DNA of 34,162 nt from Novosphingobium sp. PC22D (GTDB taxonomy: Bacteria; Pseudomonadota; Alphaproteobacteria; Sphingomonadales; Sphingomonadaceae), in the NCBI RefSeq assembly GCF_002556635.1, contig NZ_MWMO01000027.1, forward strand, positions 1-34,162. Reading direction: 5' to 3'. The first letter of the stretch is position 1. Each line of letters starts with the position of its first letter. Shown here one piece after another: positions 1 through 7,501 of the stretch. The notes beneath the pieces were generated by a model. That model had not been told where the DNA came from. It saw only the letters and a program-made list of their open reading frames with translations, and did not search any database. The translations under genes and the position numbers were made by a program.

Positions 1-68
1 CGCGGCCACAGCCGCGTGCCGCTGCCGCCACACAGAATCACAGGTGTCATCTGGCTCATCGGCCCCAT
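1..68 (-). CDS. manC: Mannose-1-phosphate guanylyltransferase, N-terminal fragment (cut by window edge)
   Basis: Only the first 22 or so codons are in the window. Read on the minus strand, they contain TPVILCGGSGTRLWPR, the nucleotide-binding signature at the extreme N terminus of GDP-mannose pyrophosphorylases (ManC/AlgA/RfbM), which make GDP-mannose for polysaccharide synthesis. Three in-frame ATGs (starting at 68, 59 and 50) precede the motif. The one at 59 has a purine-rich AGGATGGGG stretch just upstream and is the likeliest start. The gene lies 42 bp downstream of the TonB-like gene in the same direction. Other sugar nucleotidyltransferases share GGxGTRL, but the RLWP form favours the mannose enzyme. 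The remainder of the protein is not visible. Confidence 0.72.
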   Translation of the reverse strand, partial: MGPMSQMTPVILCGGSGTRLWP

Positions 69-110
69 CCTATCGCCTACGCCGTGAAGGGAGGGGAACA
101 CAAAATTCCC

Positions 111-869
111 TCATTTCGGACTTCCATAATACCAGCGCTGCCGCCAGCCGTACGTCGATTCGACCGCGCGGCCTTGCGCGTCCCTTGCAGGACGAAACCG
201 GAACCGTTCGACCGCAAGCCGGCAGGTGATCCGATCGGCCCGCGCATCGCGGCTCGCCTTGACCACGCGGCAATCCTTCACCGCGCCGTCGGCTCCCACC
301 GTCAGCGCGACGATCACCTCGCCGCCGATCCGCAAGTCGCGGGTCTCGTGCGGATAGTCGCGCGCGGAATTGATGTCGCCCGCGATCTTGACCGGCTTGC
401 TGGCCACGCCGCCGCCGCCCGAACCTCGGCCCGCCGCGCCCGCGCCGGTGCCGCTGCCCTCGCCGCCCGCGCCAGTGCCCTGCCCTTCGCGGCCCGCGCC
501 CACGGTATTCTCGTTGCCCGTGCCCGCGACGCGCGGGGCCTGCTCGCGCGCGATCGGCAAGCGCACCTCGGGCGCGGCGACTTCGCGCGGCGCCGCCTTC
601 GCCGCTTCGGGGGCGGCGGCGCCTTCATCTTCGGGAACGGCGGCGCGTGGCGTCGGCGTGGGGCTGGCTTCCGGACTGGGCGACGGCTCGGGCGGACGCG
701 CCGTCACCGTAACCGTCAGCGCCGCCTCGACGCCCGAGGCGATCCGCGCCGCGAAATCGGGGGTGAAGGCCCGCACCAGCGCGATCACCAGAATGACGTG
801 GATCGCCGCGACCAGCAGGGCAATGCCCAGCCGCGGCCTCAGCGGTCGCACAGAGTCCGGTTCGGCCAT
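111..869 (-). CDS. Energy transducer TonB-like protein
   Basis: A 252-residue protein with classic TonB architecture: a short basic cytoplasmic N terminus, one membrane helix at about residues 14-34, a periplasmic linker rich in Pro, Glu and Ala (about 57-115), a Gly-rich stretch (about 116-155), and a TonB C-terminal domain (about 165-252, with GGEVIVALTVGADGAVKDC and a WRQRWYY end). It should couple the ExbBD proton-motive complex to outer-membrane receptors. The ATG at 869 starts the recognisable protein; an open frame continues upstream but codes for nothing recognisable and overlaps the divergent hydrolase gene. No exbB or exbD is next to it. The TonB-dependent receptor 1.2 kb away is a possible partner, by proximity only. 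Confidence 0.85.
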   Translation of the reverse strand: MAEPDSVRPLRPRLGIALLVAAIHVILVIALVRAFTPDFAARIASGVEAALTVTVTARPPEPSPSPEASPTPTPRAAVPEDEGAAAPEAAKAAPREVAAPEVRLPIAREQAPRVAGTGNENTVGAGREGQGTGAGGEGSGTGAGAAGRGSGGGGVASKPVKIAGDINSARDYPHETRDLRIGGEVIVALTVGADGAVKDCRVVKASRDARADRITCRLAVERFRFRPARDAQGRAVESTYGWRQRWYYGSPK

Positions 870-938
870 GGCCGTGATATGGCATGCCGCGAGGGGCTTT
901 GACAGCGCCGGCAGCCGTGCGCATGTCTCTGCGCCACG

Positions 939-974
939 CAAGATCACACACAAGATCACACACAAGATCACAAG
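939..974. repeat. Three tandem 12-bp repeats in the hydrolase leader
   Basis: The unit CAAGATCACACA occurs at 939-950 and 951-962, followed by a third, imperfect copy at 963-974. The last copy runs directly into the GGGGAG ribosome-binding site of the dienelactone hydrolase gene. It lies in the 120-bp divergent region between the TonB-like gene and that hydrolase. It may be a slippage-prone spacer or a cluster of protein-binding sites; the sequence does not decide. Confidence 0.8.
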
Positions 975-989
975 GGGAGAGCCGGAACC

Positions 990-1727
990 ATGACCGATTT
1001 CGCACCCGTGCGCTGCACGCACGACGGGGTAGCGCTGGAAGGGCGCATCTATTCTCCAGGCGGAGCGGGGCCGGCTCCCGCCGTGATGCTCTTTCCGGGC
1101 GGCGCGGGGCCGGGCAAGACTTTCTACGAATACGCGAAGGCCCTCACCGATCTCGGTTATCTGGCGATTACCGTCGACATGTACGGCGCCGAGGCCGACC
1201 TGAGCACGCCCGAGAACGCGGGCGCGCACTTCATCGCGCTGCTCGAGGCGCCCGAGCGCCTGCGCGCGCGCTGCCTGGTCTGGCTCGATGCCGTCCGCGC
1301 CCTGCCCGCGGTCGATCCCGCGCGGATCGCCGCGCTCGGGTACTGCTTCGGCGGCAAGTGCGTGCTCGAACTGGCGCGAAGCGGTGCCGATCTCGCCTTC
1401 GTCACCAGCTTCCACGGCTTGCTCGACACGCATGCCCCCGCGCAGGCGGGCGCGGTGAAGGCCGAGATCGCGGTCTGGGCCGCGGGACGCGATCCCTTCG
1501 TGCCGCGCGCGCAACTGGACGATCTGCGGGGCGAACTGGACGCCGCGGGCGCCAAGTATCAGCTAACGGTGTTCAGCGATGCGCAGCATTCGTTCACCGA
1601 TCCCGATCACGAAGGCATCATGGAAGGGATCGCCTTCGACCCGATGGCCAGCGCGGTTGCCTGGGCGGGAACACTGGCCCTGCTCGACGGGAAGATCGGG
1701 CGTGGTGCCCCGGGGATCGTAACCTAG
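990..1727 (+). CDS. Dienelactone hydrolase family protein
   Basis: A 245-residue alpha/beta hydrolase of the dienelactone hydrolase family, a normal length for the family. The nucleophile elbow is GYCFGG, with Cys119 in place of the usual Ser. Asp168 (GRDPFVP) and His200 (DAQHSFTDPD) complete the Cys-Asp-His triad of carboxymethylenebutenolidases. Such enzymes hydrolyse dienelactones in modified ortho-cleavage pathways, but many homologues act on other esters or lactones, so the substrate is open. The ATG has GGGGAG 10 bp upstream. The protein is cytosolic, with no signal peptide. It is transcribed divergently from the TonB-like gene and sits just upstream of the receptor gene, but the IclR-type box lies after its stop codon, so it may not belong to that regulon. 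Confidence 0.88.
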   Translation: MTDFAPVRCTHDGVALEGRIYSPGGAGPAPAVMLFPGGAGPGKTFYEYAKALTDLGYLAITVDMYGAEADLSTPENAGAHFIALLEAPERLRARCLVWLDAVRALPAVDPARIAALGYCFGGKCVLELARSGADLAFVTSFHGLLDTHAPAQAGAVKAEIAVWAAGRDPFVPRAQLDDLRGELDAAGAKYQLTVFSDAQHSFTDPDHEGIMEGIAFDPMASAVAWAGTLALLDGKIGRGAPGIVT

Positions 1728-2034
1728 TTCAGCTTTTCGACGCACTTTTCGCTATTGTGAAGAATCGTTCGGCAAGCTAGGAACAGGGCTCCCGGCGCGC
1801 GCCGGGCAAAGAACAGAAATGTGGCCCGACCCGAGAAGCCGCCAAAGGCTCGAGCCGGTCGGACAGAAAAAAGGGAGATGGCGACCGGCCGGTGCGGACG
1901 GTCATGGCGGGGCCTCGAAGGCCCCATTCTCGGACACGAACCAACCGAAAAGAGGGTGCGCCCGGCGGAGCCGGCGCTTGTCCGGGGCAACAAGAACATA
2001 ACCGAAATCGACAAGGTTTTTGGAGGAGATTGGG
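1728..2034 (+). other. Structured 307-bp leader or intergenic region before the receptor gene
   Basis: No convincing gene. It holds the IclR-type box at 1748-1761 and a perfect 16-bp GC palindrome at 1791-1806 (CCCGGCGCGCGCCGGG), possibly a terminator for the hydrolase gene although no T-run follows. It also has a hairpin at 1909-1925 (seven-base arms GGGGCCT/AGGCCCC) and a GGAGGAG ribosome-binding site at 2022-2028. I could not match it to a known riboswitch. Confidence 0.5.
1748..1781. promoter_or_regulatory. IclR-type operator candidate A (receptor gene)
   Basis: TTCGCTATTGTGAA at 1748-1761 differs at two positions from TTCGCTATTTCGAA in the iclR promoter. A second TTCG begins at 1768, exactly 20 bp after the first, but its right half (TAGG) does not fit. 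The site lies 21 bp after the hydrolase stop and 274 bp before the receptor ATG. Confidence 0.55.
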
Positions 2035-4578
2035 ATGCTTGCAAAGGTTTACAGGGCCGGCCTGCTCGGGAGCGTCGCGTTCGGCGGCCTCTCGGTCGCA
2101 GCGACGCCGGCGATCGCGCAGGACGCCGCATTGTCGAGCGACATCATCGTCACCGCCCGACGCACCGAGGAACGTCTGCAGGATGTTCCGATCTCGATCA
2201 CGGTCTACAACCAGGAACAGTTGCAGCAACGCAACGTCGCGGTCGCATCCGACCTGGCGACCTACACCCCCTCGCTGACGGTCGACCAGCGCTTCGGGCC
2301 GGAAAAATCGGCCTTCGCGATCCGCGGCTTCGTGCAGGAGGGACCGACCGCTCCCACCGTGGGCGTGTTCTTCGCCGACGTGGTGGGCGTCCGCTCGTCG
2401 GGCGGCACCACCTCGGGCAATACCGTGGGCGCGGGTTCGTTCACCGATCTGCAGAACGTGCAGGTGCTCAAGGGCCCCACCGGCACGCTGTTCGGCCGCA
2501 ACACGACCGGCGGCGCGGTGCTGCTCGTGCCGCAGAAGCCGACCTATAATCTCGAAGGCTATGTCGAGGGCACGTACGGCAATTTCGACCAGACGCGCGT
2601 CCAGGCCGCGTTCAACGCGCCGCTTTCGGACACCTTCCGCATCCGCCTCGCCACCGACATCAACCGGCGCGACGGCTATATGAAAAACCGGGCCGCCGAC
2701 GGTCCCGACGCCTACAACGACATCAACTACGACTATTTCCGATTCAGCATGGTCGCGGATCTGACGCCGACGCTGGAGAACTACACGATCGCCTTCTACA
2801 GCGATTCGAAGACCAATGGCTATGCCTCGCACTACGTCGCGTGCGACCGCAACGCGGCCTCGCCGCTCACCGGCGGCAGCCTCACCCGCTTTGCCACCGC
2901 GACCGCCGCCTGCGACCAGATCGACCGGCAGAACGCGCGCGGCGACGATGCCTACGATGTCGAGGTCGGCGCGCTCAATCCCGAGATCCACCTGCGCACC
3001 TGGCAAGTCATCAACACCACGACCTGGCAGGCCTCGGACACGCTCACGGTCAAGAACATCGCCAGCTACGGCGAGTTTGCCGAAGACTCGGCGTTCAACC
3101 TCTACAGCGACAACTTCTTCGTTTCCGACGAACTCGCGGCGCTGTCGCAGTTCGGTGTCAACGTTGCCCCCGCCGGTACGCCGTTCGGCTACATCCAGCT
3201 CGGCAAGCAGCCGAACTACAACGCGTCGGACCAGTATTCGATCACCGAGGAACTGCAGCTCCAGTTCCAGAGCATGGACGGCAAGTTCAACGGCGTGCTC
3301 GGCGGATACCTCGAATTCTCGCGTCCGCTCGGCTGGAACCAGCAGCGCACCGGCATCTACGCCGAATGCGACGATCCCGGCACGATCGACTGCACCACGC
3401 CGCTCGGCTTCGGCCTGATCTCGCAGTCGCGAACCAAGTTCGCCTTCGACAACCACGGCATCTTCGCCCAAGGCACCTACAACTTCACCGACCAGTTGGC
3501 GCTGACGCTCGGCGGCCGCTGGACCTTCGACAAGATCGTCGGCCGCGGCGAGAGCGTGCGCTACACGCTGGCGACCGTTCCCGGCCTCGGTGTCGTGCCG
3601 GCGCGCATCACCTGCAACGATTCGCTAAACTATCCCAACGTCAACATCGCGCCGCTGCCCTTCGGCGACGGCAGCGGCGATCTCGGCAAGTGCCGCACGA
3701 ACATCACCAACAAGTCGAACGAACCGACCTGGCTGATCAACGTCGACTTCAAGCCGACGCCGGACATCCTGCTCTACGCCAAGTATTCGCGCGGCTATCG
3801 CCAGGGCGGAGTGAACTTCACGGTTCCGGGCATCGAGACCTGGGACCCCGAAAAGGTCGACGCCTACGAAATCGGCGCCAAGACCACGTTCCGGGGCGGC
3901 AAGGTCAACGGCTATTTCAACGTGGCGGCGTTCTACAACGACTTCACCGACCAGCAGGTCTTTGCCCAGGCCATTCCCAAGCCGGAGTTCGCGCAGCTTC
4001 TGGCGGGCGGCAATGCGATCATCAACGCGGGAAGCACCACGCTGAAGGGTCTCGAAGTCGATACCTCGGTGACCGCGTTCGACATCTTCACCGTCTCGGC
4101 CGGCTACACCTACCTCGACACCAAGATCAAGGAACTGGCGATCCCGCAGCTCGCGGCCAACGCGCCGTTTCTCGATCCGGTCCCGCGCGGGCAGGTGGGA
4201 GACTCGCTCGCGCTCTCGCCCAAGCACCGCCTCACGCTGACCGGACGCGTGGCGCTGCCGGTGCCCGACACGGTGGGCGATATCTCGTTCGGCGCGACCT
4301 ACACCTACACCGCCGAGCAGTTCAACGACACCACGCTGCGCAACACGCCGCTCGAATTTGTCGGGCGGATCGCGCCGAGCAACCTGCTCAACCTCAACTT
4401 CGACTGGAAGCGCGTGTTCGACAGTCCCTTCGACCTCGCCGTCTTCGCGACCAACGTGACCGACGAAGTGGTCGAAGTCAGCAACGGCGGCGGCTACTCG
4501 ACCTCGGGCATTGCCGACAAGCTCTACGGCCCGCCGCGGATGTACGGCGTGCGGCTGAAGTTCAACTTCGGCACCTGA
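2035..4578 (+). CDS. TonB-dependent outer-membrane receptor
   Basis: An 847-residue receptor. A signal peptide covers residues 1-28, with cleavage expected after ATPAIA and before QD. A TonB-box-like segment DIIVTARRTEERLQDVPIS follows at about 36-54, then the plug domain (including GPTGTLFGRNTTGG) and a 22-strand-type beta-barrel ending in GVRLKFNFGT. It should import a substrate across the outer membrane using TonB energy. The chosen ATG lies 6 bp after GGAGGAG; a TTG at 2020 would overlap that ribosome-binding site and spoil the signal peptide. Receptors of this sphingomonad catabolic type sit beside degradation genes and probably take up the cluster's substrate, rather than a siderophore. 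An IclR-type box upstream supports this. The gene ends at a strong terminator shared with the convergent phosphotransferase gene. Confidence 0.95.
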   Translation: MLAKVYRAGLLGSVAFGGLSVAATPAIAQDAALSSDIIVTARRTEERLQDVPISITVYNQEQLQQRNVAVASDLATYTPSLTVDQRFGPEKSAFAIRGFVQEGPTAPTVGVFFADVVGVRSSGGTTSGNTVGAGSFTDLQNVQVLKGPTGTLFGRNTTGGAVLLVPQKPTYNLEGYVEGTYGNFDQTRVQAAFNAPLSDTFRIRLATDINRRDGYMKNRAADGPDAYNDINYDYFRFSMVADLTPTLENYTIAFYSDSKTNGYASHYVACDRNAASPLTGGSLTRFATATAACDQIDRQNARGDDAYDVEVGALNPEIHLRTWQVINTTTWQASDTLTVKNIASYGEFAEDSAFNLYSDNFFVSDELAALSQFGVNVAPAGTPFGYIQLGKQPNYNASDQYSITEELQLQFQSMDGKFNGVLGGYLEFSRPLGWNQQRTGIYAECDDPGTIDCTTPLGFGLISQSRTKFAFDNHGIFAQGTYNFTDQLALTLGGRWTFDKIVGRGESVRYTLATVPGLGVVPARITCNDSLNYPNVNIAPLPFGDGSGDLGKCRTNITNKSNEPTWLINVDFKPTPDILLYAKYSRGYRQGGVNFTVPGIETWDPEKVDAYEIGAKTTFRGGKVNGYFNVAAFYNDFTDQQVFAQAIPKPEFAQLLAGGNAIINAGSTTLKGLEVDTSVTAFDIFTVSAGYTYLDTKIKELAIPQLAANAPFLDPVPRGQVGDSLALSPKHRLTLTGRVALPVPDTVGDISFGATYTYTAEQFNDTTLRNTPLEFVGRIAPSNLLNLNFDWKRVFDSPFDLAVFATNVTDEVVEVSNGGGYSTSGIADKLYGPPRMYGVRLKFNFGT

Positions 4579-4594
4579 CCGGCGCCGACCGAAA

Positions 4595-4635
4595 GCAAGA
4601 AGGCCCGCGTCGCGATGCGGCGCGGGCCTTCTTGC
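4595..4635. terminator. Bidirectional hairpin terminator
   Basis: Perfect 15-bp inverted arms (GCAAGAAGGCCCGCG at 4595-4609 and its complement at 4621-4635) around an 11-bp loop. It sits between the stop of the receptor gene and the stop of the convergent phosphotransferase gene, so it can end both transcripts. Confidence 0.88.
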
Positions 4636-4645
4636 GTCGAAGGGC

Positions 4646-5722
4646 TCACGCGATTCCCAGCAGCGCATGGCTTTCGTGGCGCGTGACCGCCTGGCCGAGC
4701 CGGTCGACGAACTGAACGATGATCGGCGGATCGACCCGGCGCGTGATCGACCAGAGATAGAAGCCGTAGATCACCGCCTCGCGGTACTGGTCCCAGGCCT
4801 CCACGTCCGAAGGCATCGCCATTCCCGCCGAACGCATGCGGGCGAGATAGTCGCCGAGCAGGCGGCGCTCCTCGGCTTCGGCGACGTCGGTGGGCAGCAC
4901 CGCGTTGAGGTGATAGGCGACGTCGAGCGCCCAGCCGCCGCGTTGCAGGAGCTGCCAGTCGATCAGACCGATCGCGCCATCCTTGCGGAACACGTTGCCC
5001 GCGTGGGCATCGCCGTGGATCATGAACTGCGGCCGCGCGCCGTCGCGGTCGGCCAGCGCGCGCATCGCCGCGATCAGCCGTTCGGCGCTGCGCACCTCGG
5101 GTGAAAGGGCCTCGCCGCGCGGCCCGTCGAGCATCTCCTGGAGCATCTCGGGCGTGATGTAAGTCATGCGCGCCAGTTCGGCGGCGCGCGGGCGCACCCA
5201 TTCGGCGCCTTCTAGCATCGCGCTGTTCGCGTGGAGCTTGGCAAGCTCGGCAAGGCTCAGCGCGGCGTCGTCGGCGCCGAATGGCTCGAGCGCCGAGCAG
5301 AACCGCGCGCCCTCGACGATCAGGTCGCGCATCACGATGACCGCCTGCCGCGCCTCGCGGTCGACCACCGCCGCGACGCACTCGGGAACGCGCAAGCCGG
5401 CGATCGCGGGCGCGACCTTGCTGTAGAAGTCGGCCTCGAGCACACAAGTCGGTCCGCCGCGCGCGGTCATCTCGTCGACATCGAGCAGACCCTTGAGGCA
5501 GAAGGCGTGCACCGTGTCCGATCCGGCGAAGGTCACCGCGAAGCGCACCTTGGTGGCGACCGTCCGGATCACTTCCACCTGCTCGACCGAAGTGACCGCC
5601 GCGCCGCCCGAAACGCCGCGCAGAACCCGGCTCAGCCAGGCCGGGTCGAGCGCTTCGGCCAGCGTGCGCGGGACCGCGGCGCGCGGCAGGTCGGGCGCGG
5701 CCCGGCTCGGGGTATCGGTCAT
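4646..5722 (-). CDS. APH-family phosphotransferase (first copy)
   Basis: A 358-residue kinase-fold protein of the aminoglycoside-phosphotransferase/choline-kinase superfamily. The catalytic loop is HGDAHAGN (His236, Asp238, Asn243) and the metal-binding motif is IDWQ (Asp255). An upstream segment FCLKG probably supplies the ATP-binding lysine. The ATG at 5722 follows GGGAGAG on the minus strand; the longer open frame to 6019 overlaps the divergent gene. In CoA-linked catabolic clusters such proteins need not be resistance enzymes. LvaA and the kinase domains of ACAD10/11 phosphorylate 4-hydroxyacyl-CoA, and a similar role is my inference here because CoA transferase, ligase and thiolase-fold genes surround it. 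It is divergent from the CoA transferase gene and shares its operator region. Confidence 0.85.
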   Translation of the reverse strand: MTDTPSRAAPDLPRAAVPRTLAEALDPAWLSRVLRGVSGGAAVTSVEQVEVIRTVATKVRFAVTFAGSDTVHAFCLKGLLDVDEMTARGGPTCVLEADFYSKVAPAIAGLRVPECVAAVVDREARQAVIVMRDLIVEGARFCSALEPFGADDAALSLAELAKLHANSAMLEGAEWVRPRAAELARMTYITPEMLQEMLDGPRGEALSPEVRSAERLIAAMRALADRDGARPQFMIHGDAHAGNVFRKDGAIGLIDWQLLQRGGWALDVAYHLNAVLPTDVAEAEERRLLGDYLARMRSAGMAMPSDVEAWDQYREAVIYGFYLWSITRRVDPPIIVQFVDRLGQAVTRHESHALLGIA

Positions 5723-5755
5723 CGGTCTCTCCCATGGATTCGCTTTGCGTCCGTC

Positions 5756-5798
5756 TTGACGCAATTCGCCATTTCGGTCCATGCTTCGCAATATAGAA
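5756..5798 (+). promoter_or_regulatory. Promoter candidate with IclR-type double box B
   Basis: Plus-strand elements TTGACG (5756-5761) and CATGCT (5780-5785), 18 bp apart, precede the CoA transferase gene. TTCGCCATTTCGGT (5765-5778) fills the spacer, and TTCGCAATATAGAA (5785-5798) starts exactly 20 bp after it, around the expected transcription start. The region also serves the divergent phosphotransferase gene. Confidence 0.6.
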
Positions 5799-5861
5799 TT
5801 CAGTCGGTCACAGAGGCGCGGCAATCGGTCGCGCCCCGCCGGACGGATCACGGGGAGAGCG

Positions 5862-7076
5862 ATGGGCAAGCCGCTGGAAGGCATCAAGGTCGTGGAAGTC
5901 GCGATGTGGGCCTTCGTGCCCGCCTGCGGCGGCATGCTGGCCGATCTGGGCGCCGACGTCATCAAGGTCGAGCCGCCGAGCGGCGACCCCTTGCGCGGAT
6001 TGCAGATCGGCAATCTCAACGACGGTGCCGGGCGCCGGATCGACTACTCGTGGGAGAGCTACAACCGCGGCAAGCGCTCGATCACGCTCGACCTGAAGCA
6101 GGAGTCGGGCCGCGCCGTGCTGATGAAGCTGCTCGCGAGCGCCGACGTGTTCCTCACCAATCTGCTGCCGCCCGCGCGCCGCGCGATGGCGATCGACGCG
6201 GCGACCATCCGCGCCGCCTTTCCCGGGATCATCTACGCCTCGGGAAGCGCGCTCGGCCCCAAGGGTCCGGAGGCAGACAAGGGCGGCTACGACGCGATCA
6301 CCTTCTGGTCGCGCGGCGGCATTTCCTCGGCGCTGACCGAGGCCGACGCGGCGCTGCCCGTCGGACCGCCCGGCCCAGCGTTCGGCGATACGCTGTCGGG
6401 CTCGATGCTCGCCGGCGCCATCTGCGCGGCGATCGCCAGGCGCGCGCTGACCGGCGAAGCGGGCGAAGTGGACGTCTCGCTGCTGGGATCGGCGATGTGG
6501 TCGATGCAGCGCTACATCTGTCAGGCGACCGCCGACAACGTGCAGAAGTTCCCCCGGCCTTCCGGGCCGCCGTTCAACGTGCTGGTCGGCACCTACCGCA
6601 CTTCGGACGGGCGGTTCCTCGCGCTGTGCATGCTGCAGGCCGACAAGTACTGGGCGCCGTTCTGCGAGGTCGCGGGCCGCCCCGACCTCGCCGCCGACCC
6701 GCGCTTCGCCGATGCGCCGGCGCGGCGCGAGAACGCGCAGGCGTGCTGGGCGGAAGTGACCGCGCTGTTCGCCTCCAGGACGCTGGCCGAGTGGCGCGAG
6801 ATCCTCGCCCGGCAGGACGGCCAGTGGGACGTGGTCAAGGACGTGGGCGAAATGCGCGACGATCCGCAGGCGCTGGCAAACGGCTATCTCAAGCACGTCG
6901 ACTACGGCGACGGCAGCGAGATCCCGATGGTCGGCGTGCCGATGGTGTTCGACGGCGAGCCGCTGGGTTCGACCCGCTCGCCCGAACTCGGTGCGGACAG
7001 CGACGCGATCCTCGAAAGCCTGGGTTACGACGAGGACGCGATCATCGATCTCAAGGTGCAGGGCGTGGTGTTCTGA
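5862..7076 (+). CDS. CaiB/BaiF family CoA-transferase
   Basis: A 404-residue class III CoA-transferase of normal family length. The N terminus has the family pattern PLEGIKVVEVAMWAFVPACG followed by LGADVIKVEPPSGDPLRG. The expected catalytic aspartate is Asp144 in GGYDAITFWSRGG. These enzymes move CoA between carboxylic acids through a mixed anhydride and thioester, activating a substrate without ATP. The ATG at 5862 has GGGGAGAG just upstream; an open frame starting at 5781 would run through the operator. Its stop overlaps the next ATG by one base (TGATG), so it is translationally linked to the DUF35 and thiolase-fold genes. The cluster thus has both a CoA-transferase and an AMP-forming ligase for CoA activation. 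Confidence 0.9.
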   Translation: MGKPLEGIKVVEVAMWAFVPACGGMLADLGADVIKVEPPSGDPLRGLQIGNLNDGAGRRIDYSWESYNRGKRSITLDLKQESGRAVLMKLLASADVFLTNLLPPARRAMAIDAATIRAAFPGIIYASGSALGPKGPEADKGGYDAITFWSRGGISSALTEADAALPVGPPGPAFGDTLSGSMLAGAICAAIARRALTGEAGEVDVSLLGSAMWSMQRYICQATADNVQKFPRPSGPPFNVLVGTYRTSDGRFLALCMLQADKYWAPFCEVAGRPDLAADPRFADAPARRENAQACWAEVTALFASRTLAEWREILARQDGQWDVVKDVGEMRDDPQALANGYLKHVDYGDGSEIPMVGVPMVFDGEPLGSTRSPELGADSDAILESLGYDEDAIIDLKVQGVVF

Positions 7077-7501
7077 TGCCGCGAGACCTCGCGGCAGGCC
7101 CGCGCCAGTTGCCCGGGCTCGAACCCGAGACCGCGTTCTACTGGACTTCGGGGGCGGACGGCGTGCTGCGCATCCAGTGCTGCGAAGCCTGCGGCCACTG
7201 GCAGCACCCGCCCTTCCCGCGCTGCGCCAAGTGCGCCAGCGAGGACGTCGCGCCGCGTCCGGTCTCGGGCAAGGGCCGGATCGCGAGCTACACCGTGAAC
7301 CACGAAAAGTGGCTGCCTGGTCTCGAAGTGCCGTTCGTCTTTGCCGCCGTCGAACTCGCCGAGCAGGCCGAACTGTATGTGTTCACCAACATCCTCGCCC
7401 CGGTCGAAAGCGTAACGCGGGGCATGGCGGTCGAAGTCAGGTTCGAGCGGCACGAGGACGTCTGGCTGCCGATGTTCGTTCCCGAGAGCGCGGCGCCATG
7501 A
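7076..7501 (+). CDS. DUF35 zinc-ribbon/OB-fold protein
   Basis: A 141-residue protein with an N-terminal zinc ribbon (Cys36-x2-Cys39 and Cys50-x2-Cys53) followed by an OB-fold core (about residues 60-135, starting GKGRIASYTVNH). This is the DUF35 layout of proteins such as ChsH2, which pair with thiolase-fold or hydratase partners acting on acyl-CoA, for example the Ltp2 aldolase in steroid side-chain degradation. The start overlaps the CoA-transferase stop by one base and the stop overlaps the next gene by four (ATGA), which fits a stoichiometric complex with the thiolase-fold protein. The substrate is unknown. Confidence 0.88.
   Translation: MPRDLAAGPRQLPGLEPETAFYWTSGADGVLRIQCCEACGHWQHPPFPRCAKCASEDVAPRPVSGKGRIASYTVNHEKWLPGLEVPFVFAAVELAEQAELYVFTNILAPVESVTRGMAVEVRFERHEDVWLPMFVPESAAP

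Noticed and set aside
939..974. CRISPR-like array
   Set aside because: Units are 12 bp, contiguous, without spacers; no cas genes are present.
2020..2034. TTG start for the receptor five codons upstream
   Set aside because: The TTG is next to the ribosome-binding site and has none of its own; the ATG at 2035 is correctly spaced and begins a normal signal peptide.
1762..2034. Cobalamin or TPP riboswitch upstream of the receptor
   Set aside because: I could not find the conserved B12-box or thi-box patterns; only generic hairpins are present.
1777..3471. 564-codon minus-strand open frame antisense to the receptor gene
   Set aside because: It lies wholly opposite a convincing receptor and its leader. 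Its translation is low-complexity Arg/Val/Gly/Asp, typical of antisense frames in high-GC DNA, with no domain.
4646..5722. Aminoglycoside resistance gene
   Set aside because: The fold is shared, but the gene is divergent from a CoA-transferase gene and under a catabolic operator; nothing points to antibiotic modification.
5231..7501. 756-codon plus-strand open frame
   Set aside because: It runs antisense to phosphotransferase 1, through the operator region and out of frame across the CoA-transferase gene. Only its last 141 codons (the DUF35 gene) are real.
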